From the NCBI GenBank assembly GCA_023653785.1, contig JAMKCH010035364.1, forward strand, positions 1-64,000: DNA of 64,000 nt, read 5' to 3'. The position numbers and the translations under genes are program-made. Each line of letters starts with the position of its first letter. The stretch's first letter is position 1. This stretch comes from Ophioderma brevispina (Eukaryota; Echinodermata; Ophiuroidea; Amphilepidida; Ophiodermatidae). The notes beneath the pieces were generated by a model. It was not told the DNA's origin. It did not search any database and saw only the letters and a program-made list of their open reading frames with translations. Shown here piece by piece: positions 36,180 through 48,900 of this stretch.

Positions 36180-38885
36180 AAAGAATTGCACCGGGGGGGA
36201 AGAAGCCCTACTAATTTAGAAAAGCTGTAATTAGATTAAAAATTAGAAAAAATAATCATTTAAGATTTTACAATTGAAAGAAAGTCATTGATGTTCTACA
36301 TGCATCGAATCATCCCGGATTGTCAGTAGCACAGGTATGTGGAATCCTAAATGGAACCCGTGGTCCGACTGTACATGATAAGTTGAGTCAAGTGCTATGA
36401 ACCAATATCGATCATGACATTCTGATATTTTATCTAGTACTTACAATGTCCATTTATTCATGCATACTGTGCAATAGGTAGAACTATTCTACGTAGATTT
36501 TCAACTGATACAAATCATACATGTGCCTATAGTAGACAACATCTAATGGTACTTCGTTTGTACCTTTCATTGTTTAAAAAATTTTAAATTTTCCTTTCAT
36601 TTGGGACCCAAACACGATATCTTTCATTATTATTGAGGTCAATGAACCTTTGACCCCCCGGAAAATTACTTTCCCCACCCCCACCCAAGTCTCACTTTTT
36701 GGGGTGAAATGTGAACCCCTACCTACCAGAATCAAGTGGAATCATCTTCTTTAAAGAAAAATCACAGATTGGCTTGATATTGATTACTAAGACGCACTGG
36801 CGAATCGTGTTGTTTAATGGTATATTTTGGTTGGTAAGAACTGGAAGGGTAAGTTGGACGGAGGAGGGGGCGGGGAAGCGGGTCCCTTTCTTTTCTTTTT
36901 CTCGGAGAGACGGGGATGTCCTCAAGGTTTTCAGATCTACTAACTTACCGGATTTTATAGATATTTCATGAGACATTCGATTGGCTGTGTAAGACACTTA
37001 AGCTTCCTGTTTTTTTGGTTTGTGTGTTGTGGTAAAAATGTAATCCTGATTGCTTTGTAATCTTATGTTCACGAAAGAAGGCGAGTAAAATAAACTCTGT
37101 ATCCCTTTCATCCTTTAAACAATTACCTTTTTTTCTCTCTAGAACCATAAACCCAGGTTCATGGACCATGGTGGTACCATAAATTCTTTTATTACTTGGC
37201 GACACTGAACGACCCACCTCTCGTTAAATTAGATCATCCTTTTTTATACATTCCATTTCATCGCCTTTTTAATTGTGAATGCAATACAGATGGATTTTCT
37301 CAAATTGTTGTTGTTCTGTGGGTGTAATATATTTTCTTAATCTAAATACTGTTGAACAATTATCATAATGCAAGATAATTTTTACGTTGAAACAGGCAGC
37401 ATAATTGTCATTTTACCAGTTACATACCTGGCCAAAACATGCAAGACAGTATTGCAACATTCAGACAAAAAAAATTTGCAACATGCAGAAAAACAAAATA
37501 CTAATCACCAATGCTTCGAATGTACCAAAACAGATGTTATTCCAAGAATCGACGAGTGCCAAAAACTGCATTAATTTGATAGCATGACCCTCTGGCAATT
37601 TAAAAATATGACAAACGATAACTTGCAATTGTTGCGTTTGAGTATCTGAAAATGATTACTGGAAACATTGTAGTTAGTGTGAACCGGAAATGAATAGCTT
37701 TCAATGGAAGACAGCGTTTCTTCAAAAAGCGTTAAAATTTGGAGAAAATCCGAATTTGAATTTGCATGATAATGCGCCAATCATGTCCTGGGATACGGAT
37801 TCAAATTCCTTACAAACATCACAATATCCCTGTGTGATTAAAAGGTTTGTTTTCATTATCACGTGACGCTCGTGTCTTGCCATCCAATTTCCCTATCCAA
37901 CATGATGGACCTTCTCCACCTCTTCCCAGGTGACGTTCCGTCAATTTCGGTGCAATACAACCACTCCGATTTTCGCCCGAAACAGATAGGTGAACCCTAA
38001 CAACGCGGACAATTCATGTAGCGCTCCTTAAATTGGAAGCCTTTTTTGGGTGTTTCCCTTTGGTCTGCATTCGTTCTGAACTACAATCGGCAAGTTGTGT
38101 CATCGTCTTGTAATCCGCCCTTAATTACATACTTATGTAGTCAAGAACTTCTTGTACAATTTTAAGTGCCATTTGTGGTGTAAAATATTTTTTTTTGTGT
38201 GTCTCAATACTTTTTTGGCCAGTATGGTTACACATTGTCATCAATTTAATAACTGAATCATTGAACAACCGCCAAATATTCTCAGCATGTTTTCGTCTAT
38301 TATTATTTTTTAACTATGTAAACTTCATAGAACACTACTATTGTTTAATTTACCGCAACTTTTAAGGGAGTGGTTGCGAGACCCGAATTCTACACGAAAA
38401 AGCTAAAGACATACATGTCAAGGCAATTGCCACAAGACTATTTAGAATGTCCCACTTTTTTTTGAGCTACCCTTCGTCTAACTGAGAATTGGAAGGGTGT
38501 TGATTCTGTAGATTGGTGCAACATTTAATCTTACCAACTGTTACAAGTATGAATTGACTGTAATCCCTGAAAGAAGTAAAGATTGCCTTGGTAGCAAAGC
38601 AAACGCACAGATGCCACGGGTACACTTTCTTATAATCCAGACCGCACAAATCTTCGACAACAATGTTCTTCTTGAAAAGTTGTCAACTGCAGAAGATGAT
38701 TTTATATCTCTGTACAGCACTACTTTGTGAGACAAACTCATTTCCCTTTAAATGTCGCAGGTAGTGCGAAAAGGTTTATTAGTATGGGGGCGGTGTGTTG
38801 ATGGTTTGGAGATTTGTTGGCTTTTTTTCTACAAATGGGAAATTTTTGGTCTTAAAATGTTGATAATGGTCCTATAAATCCAAAC
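36180..38885. other. Anonymous AT-rich DNA
   Basis: No exon or named repeat recognised. Short frames on both strands only. Confidence 0.45.
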
Positions 38886-38889
38886 CATT

Positions 38890-39690
38890 GTTACCATTTT
38901 TTTTTATCCCTTCCGTTTGGGGCCATCTTGGTTTTTCAAAATGGCTGCCATTTTCACCATATTTTTGCCTCTATATCTGGACTTCTGAGCAACATAGAAG
39001 GCTCACATTGGTGGCAATACCCCTGTTTGTGATGTCAAGGAACACAACTATCACATCCAGAAAGGCCTGCAGATGTTTTCCTTCAGGTAGTGTCCTTGAT
39101 TTTCAAAATGGCCGCCATTTTAAAACATTTTTGCTTCTCTTCGGCACTTCTGAGCACATTAAGGCCTCGAAGCTGTGGCAAAACTATGTTTGTGTATGTC
39201 ATTGAAGGTGTAATACTACCATCCAACAAATCACAGATTGTTTTTTCCTTCAGATGGGGCCATCTTTGAAATTTCAAAAATGGCCGCCCATTTTTTAAAA
39301 TATACTTCGCCCAATATCCGGACTTCTGAGCAATATGGAAAGCCTTCAATTAGTGACAATACCCAGGTGTGTGTTGTCCAAGGAACATATATATAGTACT
39401 CCAGAAAGGTCGCCAATTGGTTTACCTTCCTGGCGGTCCATATTGGAAATTGTTCAAAATGGCTGCCATTTTTTAATGTTACTTCGCTCAATATTCCGTG
39501 TACTTCTGGGCAACATCGAACCTCCATTTGGTGGCAATACACTCCTTTTTGATGGTTTTAAGAGAAAATATATATTAGGCCTACATCCAGAGAGTCCCAG
39601 ATGTTGTCCTTCTGACAGCCATCTTTAATTTCAAAAATGACTCCTATTTTTTACATATACCTTTGCCCCGAAACACTTAAATCTGGAATT
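38890..39690 (-). repeat. Tandem array of ~165-bp unit, left arm
   Basis: Four to five diverged copies of one unit. Each contains GGTGGCAATACC or a variant (near 39010, 39173, 39348 and 39530), a CATCCAGAAAG-type segment, a TCCTTCAG motif and AAAATGGCNGCCATTTT. Spacing is about 160-180 bp. The same unit in the opposite orientation forms the array at 43375-44460. Confidence 0.75.
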
Positions 39691-40428
39691 CTGGGAGAGC
39701 CATAGCTTGGGATGTTTTAAATAAGTTTGTATATAGGTGTCAATGTTATTGCTGTCCTCTGTCCCCGAACTATCTATGTTAGCGACGCAGCCGAATCTGG
39801 TTCACCATGTAAGCGGCCAAATTTCCCTTTCCCCGTCCTTAAGTCTTACCTCTAGATTCGAAATCGTTTTTTTTTTTGTGTAATAATTAAAATAGTCACC
39901 TAGAACTCAAGATAGTAACCTAAAATGCACAATTCCCGAAATTTGAGATGAATCGGATTTTTTCGTTTCTGGATGCAGTAACACATTTAGTTGTAGTATT
40001 ACGTCCCTAGGATACTGGTGTATAAAAAAGATTCCGGATCCGGAATGTTTGATAACAAAGTTTGTGATTTTCTATAATGAGGAATTCGATTAAGCTTAGC
40101 AATTCACACAGTGATTAGATATGGAACACGCATTATGTAACATGCAAAAAACACGATTTTTTTTGGAAATTGAGGCGCCCTCCCCTCAGGAAATCTCCTG
40201 AGTCGGCCTTTAAGTTGGGGATGTCAGATGAATCCAGCTGCAAGGTTGTCCCTCGAGCAATCACATCATGTAGTTAAAAGGGGCACGACCCCTGTTTGGG
40301 CATTGTAAGTTAACCTCCAACATGTGAATGTCCTAGACTAACTGGATCAATCGCATGATAACATTTAACAGTGACCGGCAAATCGTGCTCATCGTTGGCC
40401 ACCAAAATGAGAAATTGGGCGGGATATC

Positions 40429-40579
40429 GGGCGCGGATCCAGGGAAGGGGGCCGGAGGGGCGCGCGCCTCCGGTAATCTGCAAATCTGTAAAATCAGCCC
40501 ATTTTGGACAAGTTTCAGCCTCAGCCCCTCCTGACTAATTTTTTGAACGTTTTTTTCCAAATCCCGGATCCGCCCCCTG
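40429..40579. mobile_element. ~150-bp hAT-like MITE with GGATCC-containing ends
   Basis: The left end GGGCGCGGATCCAGGGAAG faces a right end whose reverse complement is CAGGGGGCGGATCCGGGATT. Ends of this CAGGGGCGGATCC type are common on short non-autonomous elements in aquatic animal genomes, often assigned to hAT. No clear 8-bp target duplication was seen. The minus-strand frame crossing it is not a gene. Confidence 0.5.
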
Positions 40580-40599
40580 GAATCTCCACATTCTGTGCT

Positions 40600-42735
40600 T
40601 TGGTCATGTAACTCACGCCAGGAATGTTTTGTAACTCGCAATAAGAAGCCTGGTGGTAGGTGCCATCCAGTTTATCTTGGAGCTCGTTCTTCATAGTCCA
40701 GGTGCCTCAGATTCCATATAACAGATACGTCTCTCTTCACAGGCTCTAAAGAACTCAGCTTGTTGAATTGGAGCCTACCAGATTGCCATAGGACAGGACT
40801 TGGTTTTCTTGCTGTCGACAACATCGGACCCCCCTGTGCTTGAAGTCCCTGACCCTTGTGTTGGGTACCGTTAATAAGTGCAGATAGGCTGATGATTATC
40901 GTCCTCATTGACGGTCCTATATTCTTGGAATTTAGATGTAGGCCAACTTGGTCTGCAGCATTCTTCAATAATGTTAGTAATCTTGTGCACCACATATCAT
41001 ATCGCCCTGTAAGATCTAATCATCTGCAAGGTCAAGTCGGTGAGATCTACTTGTGACGTCTAAAACGCTTGGTTGTATGGGGAGTCCCTTGTCGTTCATT
41101 AATGTCAAGACTTTTCTGAGATGTAATTCCACCCCGAATTGCAAAGAGAATAGGGAGCAAGAGTCTCTCGCCTTTGGAAGATTCCAGTAGTTGTGAGGAA
41201 CGTCCCTTTGTGGACCCATCATTGGTCTCACAGTAGTTAGATGGGTTTCAATACATGATGGCCCATTGCTTTGACATTCGTCTGGGACATCCATAAGTTG
41301 GTAAGAATTACAGCATTACTCTCTTTTGACACTGGTCAAAGCCTTGGAAAGTCTACAAACACAATTGTAGTCTTTCTCCTCGTGCTCTGATCCTTCCTGA
41401 GGGCAAGTATACTGAGGTAGTTGTTGATCTGCCTTTTACCGCAAACCGTTCTGGATTTATGGTTTTTTGCTGAGAATGGAATCTTATGTGACGAAACGAT
41501 GCCCTGTTGATCAGCATTGGAGTTGTAGATCGAGAAGCCAGTGGTGACAGTGTGATTCCTCCGTAGTTTTTGGGTGTTGTTGGCGGTCACCTTTCTTTGG
41601 TAGAGAGTGATGAACGAGTTAATATAAATAAGGCAAGCCTGGTTGGTTTCCCATTTTAGTTTGTCGTTAAACAAAATTCCACAACAGTTGGAATCATGAA
41701 AAAGTGGATTCTTCAAAGTACTCGCAAGAATTGTCGGACCAGGCGTTTGTTGTGGGTGTTTGGTTCAGTTTTTTCTGTAGAATTCAGAAACTCCATCTTG
41801 ATAGGAAGGGCGTCTGCTATCTTGTGACTTGAGATGGGTTATCGAATGGTTTGCCATTAGACTAAAGTGCTAAACCATGTGGTCGAGGCTCTCTTCGGTG
41901 TGTTTCCGAATCACCTTTGATTCATATAATTCTTAAAGGTGGGGGTAGCTTTCTTATTTCTGTCAGCTCCCTCAGTGCCTCAAAGGCATCAGCATGCTTT
42001 CTTGAATGTAGGGGGTCAGTGCTTCAGCCTTGGAACTAACATTCCCCTCAAGCACCACGGTGTAAGCATCATCAAGTGCAGACTTAGCGCCCTCATATTC
42101 TGCTTTGGAGCTTCTGGTGATCTGAGTACGGTGGGGGCTTCCCTTGCTGCAGACTTCATCGTTTTTTCTCTGGCCTTTGATTACTTTGTCATTTGAGGCC
42201 AAGGCAGTAGTCCTCCCTCTTTCATTCTAGTACTCACCAGTGAAAGGTCTCTTGTGGCTGAAAGTGATGGCATCTATAACTGTGCTGAGGTTTTTCTAAT
42301 CCTAAAAGCTCATCAATAAGAGTGTTTGAACCTTTTTATGTACTGCTCAAGAGCGTATACTTCTCACATAGCTTTTTCTCCCCCTACCTTTCCCCCGTTC
42401 AATTTTTTCAATGGGATCTTAGGAGGGGGTTTTACTCTGACGGTAACTTATACTGCTCCTGCTGCAAGAGCAAATCTATGATCAGACGTAACAGCTTCAA
42501 AAGTGTTCTTAAAATTCGTCAATCACCTCTCTGACCAGAATGTGGTCAAGGCTGGACGAGTTCTCCATTTTGGCGACGGTATGTCCACAGTATTATTTTT
42601 GAAATTGTTGTTGCTAGTGGCAACAAGACTAAAGCCGTTTTCACGAATTGCCCCTCACGCACACCCCCCTCCTCTGGACACCGCCACTGCAATGCTAACA
42701 GCTTCCCCAGGCCCAATCTAGCACCCATCTCCAGG
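40600..42735 (-). pseudogene. Minus-strand LINE relic (endonuclease and reverse transcriptase)
   Basis: Reading the minus strand from high to low coordinates gives a LINE protein broken by frameshifts. Endonuclease end: SKIILWTYRRQNGEL near 42600 and LDHILVREVIDEF near 42538-42500, then VTSDHRFAL, which carries the SDH motif. Linker: AEYEGAKSALDDAY near 42090. Reverse transcriptase: a TTIVFVDFPRL segment near 41370-41340 (normally FVDFxKAFD), and LDLADD near 41030-41016 in place of the (F/Y)ADD motif. After a frameshift follows NAADQVGLHLNSKN near 40955-40915. Craniofacial-development-protein/RTE-like style, but clade not settled. It lies between the two inverted arrays. Confidence 0.65.
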
Positions 42736-43374
42736 GAATTCCAGAAGAATTATGGGGCCTGGACGGCAGCACCATTGGCAAGTGGAAACATTCCATGGTA
42801 AAATGCGAGAGACAGGCTTCATCTGGATTTTTTGCAGCAATCTGTTGTTTTCAGGATTACCATCAGTGAAAGCTTCAAGATTCGCTCATTACAGTTGCCA
42901 GGCTGGCAACGTGACTTGAGAGCCTTTGTGAAGACAGAAACCCCCAACCTCCTGTAGCCCGCATTTATTCTTCCAGCAGAGCCTTGTAATAAGTGCAATC
43001 CATGTTGTAATGGTTTGCTGTTACATGCTGGTATGCAGAATGACATCAATATCATAACAATTGTGCTTCATTTACAGTACTTGTCTTTTCTTGGCTTTTT
43101 GTTGTAGTGGTCCTGGACATTGTATGTGTTTATGATGAAAGCAGCAATTACGTTTAACAAAGTTTTCCATGCATCGTTTGTCAATATCAGAGTTTGACCT
43201 TCCGTACTCGTTTAGGACTAACCCATCATCTGAATTGGAGAGACCAATGTTGACTCAGGAAGAACAGACTTCAAATCCGGGCTTTAACCCTGATGCTACA
43301 TTGTAGAAACAATATCACTTGTCAATTAGCTGTTTGGGGATGGTCCCTTAGCCCTTGTCTTTCACGGTGACACG

Positions 43375-44460
43375 CTGCCACAGAGACCAATAACATTCAC
43401 AAACATGGGTATTGCCACCAAATGGAGTCTTATGTTGCTCAGATTCAGATTTGTGTGAAGTTTTCGTCCATCCTCATAGCTTGTCAGTCCACTGCTGGAC
43501 AAAAGCCTCAACATGTTTTCCATGCGGATTAAAGCCTACCCTTCCACACTTGCCCAGTGCCGGTGGAATGGACTCTGGTAACCTAGAGTGATGATTGCAG
43601 GTAACAGACCCGGGATGGTTCCCTACTCTTTTCGATGAGGTTTTCAACTTTTTACGTGCTCAGAATTGACTCCCCTGACACACGGTAACCCAACAGCGTT
43701 ACATGACTATCCGAACCATGAGGCACCGGTTCATCCACTGCATACACCTCACAATTCTATCAAATGGCGGGGCGATGAGAAATTCCATAATCCACTTGCA
43801 TTATTCCATTCTGGGGGAACCTTATAGGACTATTTGAGTATGACCAAGCAACCCAATTCTCGCGGGGCTCGAACCGAGGGTCCGCTCGATCGATCTTATA
43901 TAACCCTAACCGTGACGGTGCATACGGCTTAGATACCGTTCGGCAACCAGTTTGAATTCAAGATGGCCACCTGAAGGACACAATCTAACTCACTTTCTAA
44001 ATGTAATAAATGTGTTTCCTTGACATCACAACCATGGTATTGCCACCAAATGTGAGCCTTTTAAGTTGCTCAGGTAAATCCTGATATTGGGGCGAAGTTA
44101 TTTGCAAAATGGCAGCCATTTTTGAAATTCAAGAGGACCCCCCTGAAGGAAACAATCTTCGACTTTCTGAATGTGAATAATTTTGTGCCTTGAATCAAAA
44201 ATATGGGTATGCCACCAATTTGAACTTCCTAGCGTTGCTTCATAATCCAGATATAGAGCAATTGTTGTAAATGGCGGCCATGTTGAAATGCAAGATGTCC
44301 CCTGAAGGAAACACTCTGCGACTTTCTGAATGTGAATTTGTGTTTCCTTGACATCAAAAACATGGGTATTGCCACCATTTGAAACCTTCTATGTTTGCTC
44401 AGAAGTCCGATATGAGTAAAATATGTTTTTAAAGGGCAGCCATTCTGAATCCAAGATGTG
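43375..44460 (+). repeat. Tandem array of ~165-bp unit, right arm (inverted relative to 38890-39690)
   Basis: Four copies of the unit: GGGTATTGCCACC-type motifs near 43406, 44035, 44205 and 44364, each followed by GTTGCTCAG-like sequence, AAAATGGCNGCCAT, CCTGAAGGA and GACTTTCTGAATGTGA. The first unit is interrupted at about 43460-43950 by a SINE-like insertion. Orientation is opposite to the left array. Confidence 0.75.
43465..43945 (-). mobile_element. tRNA-derived SINE inserted in the array
   Basis: On the minus strand the head reads CACGGTTAGGG, then GGACCCTC, then GGTTCGAGCCCCGCG near 43879-43865, a good pol III B box. The 3' end contains GCTTTTGTCCAGCAGTGGAC near 43510-43490, followed by a TGA...CTATGAGGATGG tail. 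The SINE tail type CAGCAGTGGACTG...ATGATG is familiar from marine-invertebrate repeats. The position inside an array unit shows it inserted after the array formed. Confidence 0.5.
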
Positions 44461-44589
44461 TCGCCAAACGGAAGGGATAAAAAATGGTAACAATTTGAAT
44501 TTGGAGTTCCTGGGACTCATTAATCAACATTTTAATACCCAAATTCCAATTGTACGGTCAAAGAATCCAACAAATGGAAACACTGTCCC

Positions 44590-44745
44590 AGGGACGGAGG
44601 AGGGGATGGGAGGGGGTGGGATTTTGGGAAGGTTGTCGTGTGGGGGAGGGGAGGGGGAGGAGGGTAGATCGGGGGGGTCGGGGGAGGCGGGAAATACGGG
44701 GGGGGGGAGGTAAACGGGGGGGGTGAAAACGGAGGCGGTGGAGAG
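44590..44745 (+). repeat. G-rich quadruplex-prone block
   Basis: About 155 bp dominated by runs of three to nine G with A, T or C separators. Frames across it give glycine- or proline-only strings. Confidence 0.85.
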
Positions 44746-44932
44746 GTGGGGTTCGCTCTCATGAGTGACCTTGGTGAGATGGTGTCTCCCTCTTCCCCTC
44801 CGAAACGATAAATATATATTCCGTTTTCCGTATCATCACCAAGGAATAAATAGGGATACATTACTTTTTTTTTTGTCCTGTGTATAAGCAGAAAACGGCA
44901 GACAGATGCACTCGAGAGTTCGATCGTGCTGG

Positions 44933-44960
44933 TTTTTTTTTTTTTTTTTTTTTTTTTTAG
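44933..44960 (+). repeat. Poly-T run
   Basis: More than 20 consecutive T. Possibly a reverse-complement poly(A) tail of a retrocopy, but no body was recognised. Confidence 0.8.
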
Positions 44961-45207
44961 TCGTCTAGAGAAGATCTAGACATCGGTATCAATGAAGTAT
45001 AAGAACAAACCAACGCGATATTCTACCATACATCGACAACGTCCTTGACAAAAAAATACTGATGTTAAATCAGTCTTCACCAACTAAGAACCGCATCCAT
45101 GTCGCACATTCTTTTTTTTTTTGGGGGGGGGTATTTAATTTTTTGTTTGTTTGTTACTGAAGTACTGCAGATTTATTCTCATAACAGGTTTAGTGTTCAC
45201 ACCTAAG

Positions 45208-45430
45208 TGCCCCAGGGGGGGGAGTTCCATATAGTACCCAACATTGAATTTTTTTGCGATTTCTGTTTCTCGGTTACGCAATCAAAATTTTTTTTCAAGG
45301 AGTTTTTTGTTAATTGTCTGATTTATGAATAACGCTCTCCTGAACAAAAAAAAAATTAAATTCCGCCCATATCAGCTTCATTAGAATACTTAGGTTGGTC
45401 TCCTAGGACCCCCCCCCCCCTTGGGCACTA
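45208..45430. repeat. C/G-run inverted repeat (MITE-like)
   Basis: AAGTGCCCCAGGGGGGGG on the left faces CCCCCCCCCCCTTGGGCACT on the right, 200 bp apart. A third copy of the right-end motif, CTAGGACCTCCCCCCCCTC followed by TTGGGCACTA, lies at about 45953-45982. Suggests a small dispersed element whose ends carry homopolymer C. Interior pairing is weak. Confidence 0.4.
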
Positions 45431-45999
45431 CGGAAGTGAAAAATGAAGATATTTACTAATTAACAAATTAAAGGAATTAAATCTGGGATTTATTTGCTTA
45501 GATATATACCTTAGAGTAATAATTAATCATTAATAATACTTAAATCAAATAACCTTTTTTATTATGCTGATAGCATCAATTTTTAAAATTTTGTCATGCC
45601 GTGCGCGTAACTGTGTAAGTCTCTGGGAAAAATAGGCATTTTGAAGTTTCTGAGAAAAATACAAGATGGTAGAATTTGGCTATATGTGCCATGATTGTTT
45701 TAATTGGTGGTTATTCTAGAGTAATATAATGAATATTTTGGGTTCAAAATTGGAGTTGCTGAGGATTGAAACTGTCGAACCACTCCTTTTCGAAAGTGAC
45801 AATTTCAATTGGCCATAGGTCATCGTCAAAGGTGGATTTTTCATTTTTTTATTTTTAATGTGGGTATGGTGGTTCTTACGTTGCCCCCATTTATTTGTGT
45901 TTAGTGTCATGATCAAAACGCCCACGGTAAAGGTGTTATCTTGGTTGGGTTCCCTAGGACCTCCCCCCCCTCTTGGGCACTAACGGAATTTTTTTTTTA

Positions 46000-48900
46000 G
46001 CTTGGGCATTCTGTTAAGTGTTAATGCCGAGAAATCCAACGTTTGATTCCTGACTGAAGGTGTGCACGGGCTATTCTGTTCCCAGGCCCTGACTTTGATT
46101 TTCAAAAATGCAAAGATATTCAGAAAATTCCAAAATGCCGGTCGGAGATTGTGTACAAACCGTCCGTTTGACGTTTTTAAACTTACGAATGCCAACGAGT
46201 CCGGACCGTACGCAGGAATTTTTTTTTGAGGGGTGCGGCTTCTTCGAAAAATGGACTTTTTTTTTTTCAAAACGTGGACTTTTTTTGTAAAAAGGACCTA
46301 CCACCCCTAGAATGGTCCCGTTTTGTTACTTTTGACCAATTTCACCACCATAGTGGACTTTCTTGTCAATTTTCTCTCATTTTGGACCTTGTTTAAAATC
46401 AAAAAATTCATCAAAAAGTGGACCTTTTTCCCTTTTGTGGAATTTTTTTGCGGCCGCCCCGCCGCACCCCCCCCCCCCTGCGTAACGGTCCTGCGAGTTG
46501 TTTCATTGCAGCTGGTCCAAGTATACAACGGGGACATTGCAAGTTTTACGTATTCTCCTGTAAGACATTTCTAACGTACTAACCATGAGTGATGTCGAAA
46601 TATATGCCAAGTCCATTGCAATACTGATTAGCTCGGGCGCTTTTCAAGGTCCAACACTGAGCCGAGAAACTTGTGACGGTTCTGAAAGCTTTCAAACCGA
46701 CATCAGAAGGAAATGAGTCTGCACCAACTTTATTTGGTTAACATAGATGCGGAAAGGACATATATCTCTGGCAACATGCGTGTGTAAAACATTCTCCTCA
46801 CCCCCACGATCCAGTCATGCTCAAAAGACCTATTGAAAAAAACGCAGAGGGCAAGACAAGTAGGTATAATCGATCCTAGATATATTACGCTTTCCGGAGA
46901 TTCGAGTTAGCGTTCTTTGTCATGCTGCCAACATGACAATAAGCTGAATCAGGGTGTTCAAAAGCAACAGGGGAAACAACTAAAGGAAGAATGCGAACAC
47001 ATGAAAAGTGGACGCTCATTGCAACTGGCGAAATGCGTTAACGTAGGAATACAAACTACAACTTCAGTGTTTTTACACAGCCGTGGTCTTCTAGTTATAA
47101 TGAGTATTCTTATGTTAAAGAAGACCTTCTTCTCCGTATGCAAACATCCCAATTGATGCTAAAGATATTGCAATCCTTATTCCATTCTGTGTATTCGTCA
47201 GCCGTTCAACAGATTTGTGCAAAAGCGCTCGCTAGAAGCCAATCGCAGAAAATTCCATAGAAACCCTAACCTGGTCATTAAGACAATACTTTAGTTAATT
47301 TCGACGACAGCATATTACTGAAGATCTTCATACAATACCTGTAGTGAGCTGCATACCCACAATACTCCGATCTGACGACGGTTGTAAAAAAACGCAAAAA
47401 TACACGACATTATCTGTTGTGTAAATTGGGGTGAGGTGATACATGTGGCGAGGGCCGATTAGGGCAGTTTTTCCCTTGGCTAAAACAAAACAGGGCAAAA
47501 CGGACGAAAATCTGCATTTTTCATCCTTTAGGAATATGTTGCCCAATGTTTAGCCTAAATTTAGGCCAACTAATAAAAAGGGGGCAATTTTCCACGCACA
47601 TTTGTTCCCTCATCAGAATTCGTCTCCCGCTCTGTGGAACGACTTTTGGAATTTTGCCCTCTGTATTGGTTACCTCGAGATCGGTACTCCTTTTGCGGTG
47701 ATTTCACTGAACCCCACAGAATGAATATATCGCAAACATCAAGTGGGTAAGCTTCAGCCCGCTTCTGGTCGAGAAACGTCCTGAGTTGTACAATTATAAT
47801 TATCGCTTGTAATCAGCAATGGCGATATTTACAACCCTCATAAGGTGGATTTTATGATTTAAAGGTCCATGGCCCGAAATCGCTAATAGCCTCTTCCCCA
47901 GAAGTCTCATTTTACCGGAAGTGGCCAAATTTTGTTTCAGAAGAAAGCTACTATTTTTTCTTCTGCCAGGCAGAAGATTATCCTGAATTGACACCCTCAT
48001 TCATGTACACCGAGTTCTTATTGTGTGTATACATCACATCTCATTGCTTACACTGCTCAGCTGTTGGACTGATATGCTGTTGATTTTCAAGATCCTCCTT
48101 GTCCATGCATGCCACGGTCAGTGATTACATGACCCTACTTGCACCCCTAGTGAAGTGCCATCCCTGCTTTGCCACTAAATGAAGAAACTAGTCCTAAAAG
48201 TAGCTATGTAACAGTTCTTCTGATTGGTTGGGTCAGATTGCCAAATTTTGCTTCCACGAAATTAAACGTAGAATTACTGCTATAGCCAATTTTATCCACG
48301 AAAGGAAAATAATTCCATGTTTGAATAACATTGTGGTACAGAAGTACATTGTTTTTGTATGTATATTTAGCCACCGATAGCATTAACTATTTCATTAATC
48401 AGACCAATATTTTATGTGTGGTAAACAGTACAACTTTTGTACAGCATTATTACAGATCTTACTACACATAGTGATTTTGGGCCTTTGCACCGGATAAGAA
48501 GTTCCATTAAAAAGGAAGTATGGTAACCTGAAGCTTGGTGTTCCGTGCATGCGATTTCGATGCTTCAAAATATACCATATGTATCAGAAAAGGTACATGA
48601 ACTGAATGTCTTTGTTTCACAATAAAGGTTGATCAATTATGATTGAGTCCTTGCATAAGTAATTCCTTACAAATAGTGTTACAAAACCTCAATTTTGTTT
48701 TTCCTTTGTCACAGTGTGCACAAAATTCAGAAGATTGTCCTTTTAAGGACTTTCGCTTGTTCCATTTACCTGTGGAATCTTAGGGATAAAAGATGTTTGG
48801 TTTGGAAGTTATGAGTGAAAGGTGTCCCCATTTTTTGGTCGACCAATATTAATGGTTCACCGGCAGTACTCTATGGGCCTTACAAAAATCAGTTTTTAGC

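Noticed and set aside
43860..43935. tRNA gene
   Set aside because: Good B box but acceptor and T stems do not pair, and the sequence continues with a SINE body.
44423..44861. Overlapping Gly-rich (+) and Pro-rich (-) frames
   Set aside because: They translate the G-rich tract on either strand.
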